A stretch of 40,621 nt of DNA. Origin: LMUY01 sp964242215 (GTDB taxonomy: Bacteria > Pseudomonadota > Alphaproteobacteria > Acetobacterales > Acetobacteraceae). The translations under genes were made by a program, and so were the position numbers. Every line of letters begins with the position of its first letter. Positions within the stretch are counted from its first letter, which is position 1. The stretch covers positions 1-40,621 of the forward strand of contig CAXTCJ010000037.1 in the NCBI GenBank assembly GCA_964242215.1. Reading direction: 5' to 3'. Of this stretch, positions 33,148 to 40,621 are shown in pieces. The notes under the pieces were generated by a model that was given only the letters and a program-made list of their open reading frames with translations, was not told the origin of the DNA and made no database searches.

Positions 33148-34439
33148 CCTGCGCCGCCGAGCAGGGCCTGAATTACTGCCATGCTTGGTCGAGACGCGGG
33201 TGCGCTGGCGGTGCACTGAGCCTCGAGTTGGCGCAGCGGATCATGGCCGGCCAAGTCGTCGCAACGGTCCAGCAGCTCACCGAGCAGAATGCCCCACGCC
33301 AGCACCTCCGTCCGTTGCAGCCCAATCCCGGCGGAACCGGCCGGTAGAAAAGACGCTCCGCCGAAGTCACTCAGAACGGCGTTGCCAGCTTCGCCGTCCC
33401 ACAGGGTGTTATGGGCATATAGATCGCCGTGCAGCACGCCCCGACCATGGAGATGCGCAGCAGCGGCGGCGATGCTGGTTGCCACTCGCAAGGCGGTGGC
33501 GCGGTTGAAGCGGATCGCCGCGTCATAGACGTCCCTGCTGCAACTCGCCAGACTGGGCGGTCCGGCTAGAACGCGCCAGCCAGCCGGGAGCAGCGGCATA
33601 AGCATGCCCTGCGCTTGGTCCGGATGGCCACTCAGCTGACCGAGAGCGCCGAGCAGATTTCGGTGGTCCCCGGCAGTCAGGCACGCTGCGATCTCGCTTG
33701 CCGGCAAGCCGTCGCTGGTCATTGCACCCTTGAACAGCTTCAGCGCCACACGCCGTTGCGCGCCCCCCGTTTGCCACTGGACATCGTAGACCCGGCCCGA
33801 CGCGCCCTCCCCTAGCAATTGTCCGAGGCTCAGCTCGTTCCAGTCAACTTTGGCGCAGTCCGGCGCATCCAAAGTGCTGTCCAGCGGGTTGCCTGCCCAG
33901 GCCAACCAAGCGAGCCGGGGTAAGTCCGCGAGCCACGGCGGCAGGGCCTCGAAGCGGTTGGCGCTCAGGCGGAGTAGTTCGAGGTTAGGCGCGTCCTGCA
34001 GCGTCGTGGGTAGGTTCGTCAGACTGTTCCCCGACAGCATCAGCTTCTGCAGCAATGGGCGACGGCCGATGGCGTCCGGCAAGGCCGTAAGCTGATTGTC
34101 AGTCACGGTCAGCCAGCGCAATGCGGGTGGCAATGCCTCGCCGGGTATCTCGCGCAAACCGCTGCGGCGGAAGCCCACTTGGCTCAGCGCTTGGCAGTCG
34201 CCGAGTGCCGGCGGCAACTGGTCGAACCGGTTGCCGGAGCAGAACAGGATGCGCAGTTTGCGAAGCCTGCCCATGTCCTCGGGCAGCCGGTCGAGCTGGT
34301 TGCCACTCAGGTCGAGCACCTCCAACGTATCCGCGAGCCCGAAGATCTCGCGCGGAAACTCCGTCAGCCCAGCGTTCAGCCGCAGCTCTGTCGCGCCGGC
34401 CAGGTCGCCGCGCCGCAAGGCCTCGAGGTTCGTGCTCAT
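33144..34439 (-). CDS. Leucine-rich-repeat protein kinase (LRR + Ser/Thr kinase-like domain)
   Basis: 431 residues. Residues 18-190 hold about seven LRRs of the form LEVLDLSGNQLDRLPEDMG. Residues 205-431 are a eukaryotic-like kinase domain: glycine loop GEGASGRVYDV (210-220), Lys234 (VALK), Glu249, catalytic loop VLHGDLYAHN (335-344, HGD in place of HRD, with Asp339 and Asn344 kept) and DFG (358-360). The catalytic set looks complete, so activity is plausible. No signal peptide or membrane segment, so it should be cytoplasmic unless exported by another route. It lies 53 bp downstream of the Hint repeat protein on the same strand and may be co-transcribed. LRR-kinase proteins of this layout occur in scattered proteobacteria with no known targets. 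Confidence 0.9.
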   Translation of the reverse strand: MSTNLEALRRGDLAGATELRLNAGLTEFPREIFGLADTLEVLDLSGNQLDRLPEDMGRLRKLRILFCSGNRFDQLPPALGDCQALSQVGFRRSGLREIPGEALPPALRWLTVTDNQLTALPDAIGRRPLLQKLMLSGNSLTNLPTTLQDAPNLELLRLSANRFEALPPWLADLPRLAWLAWAGNPLDSTLDAPDCAKVDWNELSLGQLLGEGASGRVYDVQWQTGGAQRRVALKLFKGAMTSDGLPASEIAACLTAGDHRNLLGALGQLSGHPDQAQGMLMPLLPAGWRVLAGPPSLASCSRDVYDAAIRFNRATALRVATSIAAAAAHLHGRGVLHGDLYAHNTLWDGEAGNAVLSDFGGASFLPAGSAGIGLQRTEVLAWGILLGELLDRCDDLAGHDPLRQLEAQCTASAPASRPSMAVIQALLGGAG

Positions 34440-34492
34440 GACCGCGTTTCTACACCGGCCGCGTCACCTGACCATCGGTGCCGATGATGTCG

Positions 34493-37400
34493 CTAGCTGC
34501 CGGTTGCGCAGATCCGGCCTGCGAGCCGTCGCCGGATCGCCTCCAGCCGATAGCCGTCCGTCACGCGAGGTGCGTAGAACGCGCCGGGCTCGGGTGCCTC
34601 CGGATATCGCGCGGAGAACTCCGCCGCATTGTGGAACATGCCCCGGCTGTCATCGTCCAGATAGCTCTCGGACGGCGCACGCTCCGCCCGGAGCACGTCG
34701 TGGCTGTCGAGCTCGATGTGGATATAGTCGACCCGCTGCAAACCGCGCTCCTGAACGATCGTGCTGCCGTTCACGAAACAACGAGCCGGGATGAGTAGGC
34801 CGTCGACAAACATCGCGTGCTCGGGCGAGACCAGCAGGTCGCGGCACGGGAGCCCCTCCCCGAGCGAGCCAGTGCGAAAACGGACCGGCTGCATTTTCGG
34901 GTGGGCGGCGAGGAACCGCCCAGCGTAGCTGCGGGTGCCGATCCACTTGATGGGGCGGTGTTGGCCGGACACGGTGACCACCAGATCGCTAATCGCCAGG
35001 GTCTCGACCGGGGTCTCGCCTCGGCTGGTCATGATCAGGGTGCCCGGGCAGTAGCAGGGCGCGGCCGCCACGGTCAGGTCGGTAAAACCGCCGCTGGTCG
35101 TGGCGATTTGGAACACCTCCGAGGCAGCCCCCGCGATGTCGAGCGTGGTGCCGCCGTCCACCGTCACGAGATCGCCCGAGACCGTGACACCGGACCCGGC
35201 ACCGGGGACGAAATCGAACTCGATCGTATCGCCGGGCGCGAAGCCGGAGATCGCACCCTGCACCCCGAGTTGCCCCGACATCGTCAGGTAGCCACCCGGG
35301 CCGGCAAAACCGACGTCGTCGGCCACACCCCCCGCGTAGACGACGACTGCGCCACCCGAGATCACATCCCCGAACGTGAACGCGCCGCTGGCGAGGTATT
35401 CGGCGCCCGATGACAGGATCACGTTGCTGGCGGCGTTCCCGGATTGGACCCCGAGGGCACCACCCGAGCCGACGACGATGCCGGTGCCGGTGCCGCCCGC
35501 GATGTCCACCACCCCTTCGTAGCCGACATGCATGCCCGACACGGTGCCGCCCGAGAGCACGTATTCGGTGGTCGGGAAGTCGACCGGTCCGCCCGACAAG
35601 CCGACATAGGTATAGAAGCCCGAGATCGTTCCGCCTTCCGTGACGCCTCCGGACAGGACGAAGCTCTGATCGCCCCCGCTGAAGGCCGGATCGACCAGCG
35701 GCCCCGCTTCTACCTGGACACCTTGGAAGAATTGGTAGGTGAGGATCCCCGTCGAGAGGAGCTGCCCGCCGGAATCGACCGGGGCCGAGACCACACCTCC
35801 CAGCAACTCGACCGCAACGCCGCCACTTTCGAGAACCGGGGCAACCGCTGTTCCGCCGATAACAGCTTCGGCGCCGCCACTCTGCACGATGGTGCTGTAG
35901 GAAAAGGCGCCACCCGCGATGACCTGGCCCGCACCGTTCTCCAGCACCGTCCCGGAGGCCGACCCACCCTCCACCAAGGATGCGCCGCCGCTCTGGATCA
36001 TTGTCTGGCGCGTGGTGCCATCGTCGAACACGCCCTCGGCTCCGGCGCTCTGCACGCTGGTGCCGAGGGTTGTGCCACCGGAATCCACCTCGAACAGCCC
36101 TCCGCTGCCGATCACCGCGTTGACCGAGGATCCCCTCACATCGACGAACCCACCGTCGCTGACCACGACCGCGCTCACCGTGCCGAAGCTGCCGACGTAG
36201 GCGGAGGCGCCATTGCCGATCGTGGTCGCGATCGCAATGCCGCCCGAGTCCACTTGTTGATTGCCGCCCGAGAGCACGAAGCTTCCCGTTGCCACGCCGC
36301 CCGCGAGCACTTCCTGCAGGGCGCCGCTGCCGATGACGGTTCCCGCGGCGGTGCCGCTGCCGAATACCAATTCCAGCGCGCCGCTGCCGAGCACGAGCCC
36401 GGCCGGGGCAGAGGTGGCATAATACACCGGCAACGCGCCGGCCTGCTCGATCAGCACGCCGTTGGACACGACCTCACCGCCGCTCAGCACCGTGCCGCTG
36501 ACGATTGCGCCGGGTAGCGTCACCAGCAGCCCACCCGATTGCAGCAGGCTGGCATCCGCCTCGCTGCCGGAGGAGACGACCTCTACCCCACCGCTGCCGA
36601 CGATCGTGCCCGTGGTGGTCCCGTTCGCGTAGCCAACGACGTCGTTATACGTCGGGTCGATGATGTTGCCGCCGACCGTTAGCACGCCGCCGTTCAGCAA
36701 GGTGTCGACTGCGGCGCCATTCTCCACCACCAGCGTGCCCGGCCCCGCTACGGTGGTGGCCGATGCCGTGCCCGCCGACACCACCTCGAACGCACCCGCC
36801 GAAAGGATCGTGCCGATGGTGGTGCCCCCCGACACGATCTGGGAACCACCCGCGAGCACGGTCGTGTTGGAAGCAACCCCGACGACAAGCTGCTGCCCGC
36901 CGCTCATCACCGTGGTCGTCGATGTCGTGCCCTGGTAGCCCGCCTCTTCGGTGCCCCCAGCGCTGACCACCGTGCCAAAATTCGTGCCGCCGACGAGGCC
37001 GCTGCCACCGCTCAGGATCTGTGCCCCGCTGGCAGTCCCTTCGAAATACGCGACTCCCGCGACGAAAACGGCCGACGCGGTACTGCCGCCGTTGATCGTG
37101 ATGGAGCCGCCTGCGTCGACCGTCGTGGAGGTGGCGGACTGCGCTTCCAGGAACGCCGAGCCACCGCTCCCAACGGTCAGATCGAGCGACGAGCCCTGCA
37201 CGAGCAGATTGCCGCCGCTCTGCACCGTGGTCGCGGTGATGCTGCCGCCCTGCTCGACCGAGGCGCTGCCGCCGCCGCCCACGGCCAGCCCGGTTGCTGA
37301 CCCACCGCTGTCGACCGTCAGGGACCCGGCGCTTTCCACCAGCGCACCCGCGGCCAACCCGCCGGAGAACACCGTCTCCCCACCCTCGAAGCTGGCGGTG

Positions 37401-39274
37401 GCTCCGCTGACCGTCGTGCCGGAGGCCACGCCGCCTGCCAGCACGTCCTCCTCGCTGCCGGGTCCGACCGTGAGCGGCCCAGCCGACGCCGTGAAATACT
37501 CCAGGCCATTGCCGAGGCCCGCGTAGACGACCCCGGTGGACACGATGCTGCCATCCTGCAGCGCCGATGCGCTGACCACGCCGCCGGGCAACACCGCGAT
37601 GATCCCGCCACTGGAGAGAATGGTGCCCACCGCGGTGGCACTCGAGCCGACCAGCAGCCCGCCGCCCGACTCCACCACGGCCGCGGATATCGTCGCGCGG
37701 TCGATCGCCACCCCGCCGCTGGAGATGACGGTTCCGCTATCGAGCAAGCTGCCGAAGTCCAGCAGCTCGCCGCCGGCCTGTACCACGGCACCCAACGCCG
37801 ACCCGGCTTCGATATACAACAATCCGGACTGGCCGATCTGCGTGCCGATCGCTACGCCGGTGTCGGATTGTTCGCCGCCGGCGATCACGGTGTCACTGGT
37901 CGCGGTGCCATACAGCAGCTCGAACCCGGCACTGATCAGATCGTGCGAGGCGATGCCTTGCGCGGCGACCTCGACGACGCCCCCCTCGTCGGTGGTGACG
38001 CCGCTGATGCTTCCGGAATCGCCGAGCGACCCGCCCGACTGCACGAAGGCCGAGACGACGAAGCCCCCGGCCTCGACCTGCAGGCTCGTTCCCTGTGTGA
38101 CCATGGTGCCGGAGGCCTCGCCGGATGCGTCCACCGTCTGGGTGCCGCCACTGAGGAGGACGGTGCCGTCCGCCGTGCCGCCGCTGGTCACGATTTGTAG
38201 GCCGAGACCCGACACCGTCGCGGCACTGGCGACTCCGCTCAGGAGCACGTACTCGGTGAGACCGGAGCCCACGACGTCGCCGCTGGTGGTCAGCCCTTGG
38301 GCGGTCGCCCCGCCAAACGATTGCACGTCGACGACCCCGGTGGACACCAGCGTCCCGCCGTCGAATTGGGGGTTGGATACGATGCCGCCGGGTAGCACCA
38401 CCAGGATGCCGCCGCTCGACAACACCGTGCCGAACGCGCTCGCGCCGGAGACGACGAACTCGGCGCCGCCACTCGACACCACCGTGTTATACGTGGACCC
38501 GAACATCGTCGGGCCGCCATCGGCCGTTTCGTTCGGTTGCATGCTGGCGATTTGCAGCCCGCCAGAGGACACGATGGTGCCCGATGCGACGGCGTCCACC
38601 AGCTCCAGGCCCGAAGCGAGCAGGACGGTGGAGACCGAGCTGCCGTATTCGTACGAGCCGACGGATTGTTCGCCACCCGCGGAAACGATCGTGCCGGACG
38701 CAATGCCGCCATCGGCTTGCACCGAACCGCCCGACAGCACGACGGTGGCCAGCAACTGCCCGTAGCCCGCCGCAGCCCGGCCTCCGGCCTCGATCGTGGC
38801 GCCGCTGACCGTGCCGCCATCGGGGCCGATCAATCCGCCGGACAGGACCGTGGCGCTGAGATCGAGCCCGCCTTGCTGGACAGATTCGTAAGAGCCCGAC
38901 AACTCGGTGAACGAGGCAACGCCGCCCGAGGAGACGGTGAGGTAACTTGCATCGGTCACCACGGACGACACTGCCACGCCCTCGACAGTCAGTTGCCCGC
39001 GGCTCGCCACGTAACCGGAAATCGTGCCGGCGTCGTTCACGCTGCCACTCAGGTTGGTGAAGCCGTCGACCGTGCCGCCAGCCAGGACTGCGGCACTGCC
39101 CCCGAGGCTCACCGTCAGTTCAGTCGCAACCCCTCCCTGGGAGACGGTGGCGACGCCACCGGCATTGACGGTGTCGCTCGCCGCCGTCCCGCCGGAGGAC
39201 ACCCCGAGCGTGTCGCCCGCGAGCAGGGTGACGCCGTTGACCGGATTGCCAGGCGTGGCGACGTAAGCCGTCAT
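34493..39274 (-). CDS. AIDA-like repeat protein with C-terminal Hint domain (putative secreted adhesin)
   Basis: 1593 residues, no signal peptide. Residues 1-1340 are Gly/Ser/Thr/Val-rich repeats of about 20 residues (V-x-S-G-G-x-x-x-V-x-x-G-G-x-A), as in AIDA-type passenger domains, predicted to form a beta-helix. A short beta domain (about 1340-1400, ISGFAPGDTIEFDF) leads to a Hint domain (about 1407-1560): Cys1407 in CYCPGTLIMTSRGETPVETL, VTVSGQHRPIKWIGTR, LLVSPEHAMFVDG and YIHIELDSHDVLRAE ... ESYLD. There is no autotransporter barrel, so export would be by type I secretion or another C-terminal route; Hint may process or anchor the protein. ATG 39274 has GGAG at spacing 7. Repeat-rich sequence makes long antisense frames that I do not count as genes. 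Confidence 0.88.
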   Translation of the reverse strand: MTAYVATPGNPVNGVTLLAGDTLGVSSGGTAASDTVNAGGVATVSQGGVATELTVSLGGSAAVLAGGTVDGFTNLSGSVNDAGTISGYVASRGQLTVEGVAVSSVVTDASYLTVSSGGVASFTELSGSYESVQQGGLDLSATVLSGGLIGPDGGTVSGATIEAGGRAAAGYGQLLATVVLSGGSVQADGGIASGTIVSAGGEQSVGSYEYGSSVSTVLLASGLELVDAVASGTIVSSGGLQIASMQPNETADGGPTMFGSTYNTVVSSGGAEFVVSGASAFGTVLSSGGILVVLPGGIVSNPQFDGGTLVSTGVVDVQSFGGATAQGLTTSGDVVGSGLTEYVLLSGVASAATVSGLGLQIVTSGGTADGTVLLSGGTQTVDASGEASGTMVTQGTSLQVEAGGFVVSAFVQSGGSLGDSGSISGVTTDEGGVVEVAAQGIASHDLISAGFELLYGTATSDTVIAGGEQSDTGVAIGTQIGQSGLLYIEAGSALGAVVQAGGELLDFGSLLDSGTVISSGGVAIDRATISAAVVESGGGLLVGSSATAVGTILSSGGIIAVLPGGVVSASALQDGSIVSTGVVYAGLGNGLEYFTASAGPLTVGPGSEEDVLAGGVASGTTVSGATASFEGGETVFSGGLAAGALVESAGSLTVDSGGSATGLAVGGGGSASVEQGGSITATTVQSGGNLLVQGSSLDLTVGSGGSAFLEAQSATSTTVDAGGSITINGGSTASAVFVAGVAYFEGTASGAQILSGGSGLVGGTNFGTVVSAGGTEEAGYQGTTSTTTVMSGGQQLVVGVASNTTVLAGGSQIVSGGTTIGTILSAGAFEVVSAGTASATTVAGPGTLVVENGAAVDTLLNGGVLTVGGNIIDPTYNDVVGYANGTTTGTIVGSGGVEVVSSGSEADASLLQSGGLLVTLPGAIVSGTVLSGGEVVSNGVLIEQAGALPVYYATSAPAGLVLGSGALELVFGSGTAAGTVIGSGALQEVLAGGVATGSFVLSGGNQQVDSGGIAIATTIGNGASAYVGSFGTVSAVVVSDGGFVDVRGSSVNAVIGSGGLFEVDSGGTTLGTSVQSAGAEGVFDDGTTRQTMIQSGGASLVEGGSASGTVLENGAGQVIAGGAFSYSTIVQSGGAEAVIGGTAVAPVLESGGVAVELLGGVVSAPVDSGGQLLSTGILTYQFFQGVQVEAGPLVDPAFSGGDQSFVLSGGVTEGGTISGFYTYVGLSGGPVDFPTTEYVLSGGTVSGMHVGYEGVVDIAGGTGTGIVVGSGGALGVQSGNAASNVILSSGAEYLASGAFTFGDVISGGAVVVYAGGVADDVGFAGPGGYLTMSGQLGVQGAISGFAPGDTIEFDFVPGAGSGVTVSGDLVTVDGGTTLDIAGAASEVFQIATTSGGFTDLTVAAAPCYCPGTLIMTSRGETPVETLAISDLVVTVSGQHRPIKWIGTRSYAGRFLAAHPKMQPVRFRTGSLGEGLPCRDLLVSPEHAMFVDGLLIPARCFVNGSTIVQERGLQRVDYIHIELDSHDVLRAERAPSESYLDDDSRGMFHNAAEFSARYPEAPEPGAFYAPRVTDGYRLEAIRRRLAGRICATGS
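35621..38425 (-). repeat. Four dispersed copies of a ~72-residue higher-order module in the Hint protein
   Basis: On top of the short repeats, a longer module recurs four times: residues 284-356 (38207-38425), 552-623 (37406-37621), 910-982 (36329-36547) and 1147-1218 (35621-35836). Each starts SGG-x-x-x-x-L-[PL]-G-[GA]-[IV]-V-S, then GG/DG, S-[TN]-G-[VI], a hydrophobic spacer and a closing G-[ST]-x-[VI]-x-G segment. Examples: ILVVLPGGIVS, IIAVLPGGVVS, LLVTLPGAIVS, VAVELLGGVVS. The copies are diverged, so the expansion is old. Confidence 0.7.
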
Positions 39275-39451
39275 CGGGACGCTCCATGCGAAGGTGCCCC
39301 GTCGGGCGCACTGACTAGCCAGTGTTCATGCGCGTGGCAGCGTTGTCGTCATGCAAATGGATGACGGTTGCGGTAATATCGGTCGGAGAAGACGAGCTTG
39401 GTGCCGCGCCGGGCCAGGCTGCGCAGGAATCCAAACACATCATTGCCTAGG

Positions 39452-40423
39452 CTACTGAGCGTAAGGCCTGAACTTGCCGATGTCGGTGCCGCAATCCGGG
39501 CAGCGCCAGCCCGGTGGCAAGGCGGTCATCGGTATCCCAGGCGCAATCCCGGCGGCAGGCACACCAACCGCCTCGTCGTAGATATAGTAACAACCACGGC
39601 AGATGAAGCGTTGCGACATCTCGGTCAAGGTTTTACCGGCATTGACCGGCGCGTCGGCCAGCGGTTGGTCCGGTGTTCTTATGACGTCACCGACGACAAC
39701 TGTGCCGGACTTTTCGGTGACGAGGTAAACGCCCAGGTCTTTGTGACCGAATGCTGCGCGCAGGGCTGTTGGCAATTCCAAGTCCCGCCGACCCGTCGCC
39801 GGGTTCACGTTGGTGGCCCCGCAACGCCCGTTGCGGCGGTCGATGCGCAGCACCGTGTCGTTGACCTGAAGAGTGCCGCCGATCCAATCGAACTCCTCCC
39901 AGGGCCGCGCACCGTCGATGTAGAGGTTGGCCCGAAAGCGGAGCGGATCCAGTGGGTAGCCCCAGCGCTCCTCGAGGCTGCGCACCGTCGCCAGGTTGAT
40001 CAGCGACAAGACGTTGTCCGGCTTGTCCATGAAGTGCCCGTCCTTGCTTCGCACCAGCGTCGGACGGCCGCGCAACGTCGGGACGAGCCTCTCGATGAAA
40101 GCCTCCACGTTCTGCCGGCCTGCCGACGTATCGAGGTCGGCCGACAGCAAGGGGGCACCGTCCGGGCTGGTGATCGAGAGCCGCATCGTGTCGACGTCCA
40201 GGTGGGTGCGGACGGTCGCCAACGCCTCTTCCAGCATCAGCATCACGAACAGGCCCTTCTTGGCCCATTGCGGGTTTTGCGGATCGACCTTCGCGTTGCT
40301 GCGGCTCAGCGCGAAGATACGGTCGAACGGGAAAGGCCGGCCGGCTTCCAATCGGATACCCCGCAGCTTTTGCGCGCTCAAACCCTTGACCGGGTAGCGG
40401 TAGATGCCGGTGATCTCGGCCAT
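39452..40423 (-). CDS. MOSC-domain protein with C-terminal rubredoxin domain
   Basis: 323 residues. MOSC N-terminal beta-barrel (about 1-115, EITGIYRYPVKGLSAQKL) and MOSC domain (about 120-260) with the conserved Cys201 in NGRCGATNVNPATG, the residue that binds molybdenum or sulfur in this superfamily. Residues 273-320 are a rubredoxin: Cys275-x2-Cys278 (FICRGCYYIYDEA) and Cys308-x2-Cys311 (GWRCPDCGTDIGKF), expected to bind one Fe. YcbX-type relatives carry a [2Fe-2S] ferredoxin in the same place, so rubredoxin may be the electron donor for an N-hydroxylated-compound reductase-like activity. ATG 40423 has GGAGG 11 bp upstream; the extension to 40594 is Arg/Ser-rich and rejected. Confidence 0.9.
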   Translation of the reverse strand: MAEITGIYRYPVKGLSAQKLRGIRLEAGRPFPFDRIFALSRSNAKVDPQNPQWAKKGLFVMLMLEEALATVRTHLDVDTMRLSITSPDGAPLLSADLDTSAGRQNVEAFIERLVPTLRGRPTLVRSKDGHFMDKPDNVLSLINLATVRSLEERWGYPLDPLRFRANLYIDGARPWEEFDWIGGTLQVNDTVLRIDRRNGRCGATNVNPATGRRDLELPTALRAAFGHKDLGVYLVTEKSGTVVVGDVIRTPDQPLADAPVNAGKTLTEMSQRFICRGCYYIYDEAVGVPAAGIAPGIPMTALPPGWRCPDCGTDIGKFRPYAQ

Positions 40424-40621
40424 TCTGGAACTGTCCTCCACTGATCCGTTTCTGAAGGGACGGGTCGCCCGCGACAAGCGGCGTGTCGATGGGTTCATCC
40501 GGGTCATTGATGCTGCGATCGGGCAGGAACCGCGGGGCGCCGGTGCCACGGATGGGTTCATCGCTGGCACCCATGATCTGGACCCGATAGGCATTCGGAT
40601 CGCCGAGCCGCTTGGCGGCCT
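40424..40621 (-). other. Right edge: no gene assigned; one protein-like minus-strand frame
   Basis: Reading in from the right edge on the minus strand gives AAKRLGDPNAYRVQIMGASD and onward through a stretch rich in Asp/Pro with a repeated DEPI (PSDEPI-like and DPDEPID). It looks more protein-like than the other frames but has no stop before it runs deep into the MOSC gene (to 39687). It may be the end of an upstream gene broken by a frameshift, or chance. The true context lies outside the window. Confidence 0.25.

Noticed and set aside
35444..38765. Two long plus-strand open frames (35444-36517 and 37536-38765)
   Set aside because: They mirror the Gly/Ser/Val repeats of the Hint protein as Pro/Thr/Ala-rich repeats; no start signals or domains.
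39349..39438. Short minus-strand frame (29 codons from GTG, ending RYYRNRHPFA) after the MOSC gene
   Set aside because: No Shine-Dalgarno sequence and too short to judge; may be a gene remnant, but I cannot support it.

Overview
The window is a GC-rich, gene-dense stretch of a proteobacterial chromosome. Codon use, dense overlapping operons, TAT-type binding proteins, Hint-domain repeat proteins and molybdenum hydroxylases fit an alphaproteobacterium, plausibly Acetobacteraceae/Rhodospirillales. That placement is inference from protein character, not a database result. I see no tRNA, rRNA, CRISPR array, transposase or phage gene.

Region A (1-8591) is a type I secretion locus. It holds the 3' end of a Thr-rich octapeptide-repeat protein and, 10 bp downstream, a SPINDLY/OGT-type (GT41) glycosyltransferase. 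Running towards these on the minus strand is an operon of an FkbM methyltransferase, an HlyB-like ABC exporter with a degenerate C39-like domain, and an HlyD-like adaptor. A NodT-type outer-membrane lipoprotein diverges from that operon and could be the TolC component. The simplest reading is export of a glycosylated, perhaps O-methylated, repeat protein.

Region B (8778-14703) holds a peptide-type binding protein coupled by ATGA to an NtaA/SnaA/DszA-family monooxygenase, then a LysR regulator divergent from a ureidoglycine-aminohydrolase-like bicupin. An OxyR with both redox cysteines follows and lies just upstream of katG (14875-17082).

Region C (17285-22338) holds a phosphoribosyltransferase and a three-gene molybdenum hydroxylase operon (large, FAD, and a [2Fe-2S] subunit fused to a CoxG-like domain). 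The three cistrons are joined by GTGA and ATGA overlaps, and a candidate sigma-54 promoter lies upstream.

Region D (22404-33147) is a minus-strand operon of about 9.6 kb: opine-dehydrogenase-like enzyme, DppB, DppC, DppD, DppF, a binding protein, a second NtaA-family monooxygenase and a metal amidohydrolase. A LysR resembling OccR/NocR diverges from it. The binding protein appears to be circularly permuted: its canonical C-terminal lobe comes first. The gene set suggests uptake and C-N bond cleavage of an opine-like or aminopolycarboxylate-like compound, but the substrate is unknown.

Region E (33144-40621) holds a 1593-residue AIDA-like repeat protein with a C-terminal Hint domain, followed on the same strand by a leucine-rich-repeat/protein-kinase fusion. 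A MOSC-rubredoxin fusion protein lies near the right edge. The Hint protein has no signal peptide and could be another type I substrate.

Two identical 32-bp palindromes (22335, 25185) and a related stem-loop (17113) mark gene ends. No intergenic stretch exceeds 300 bp.
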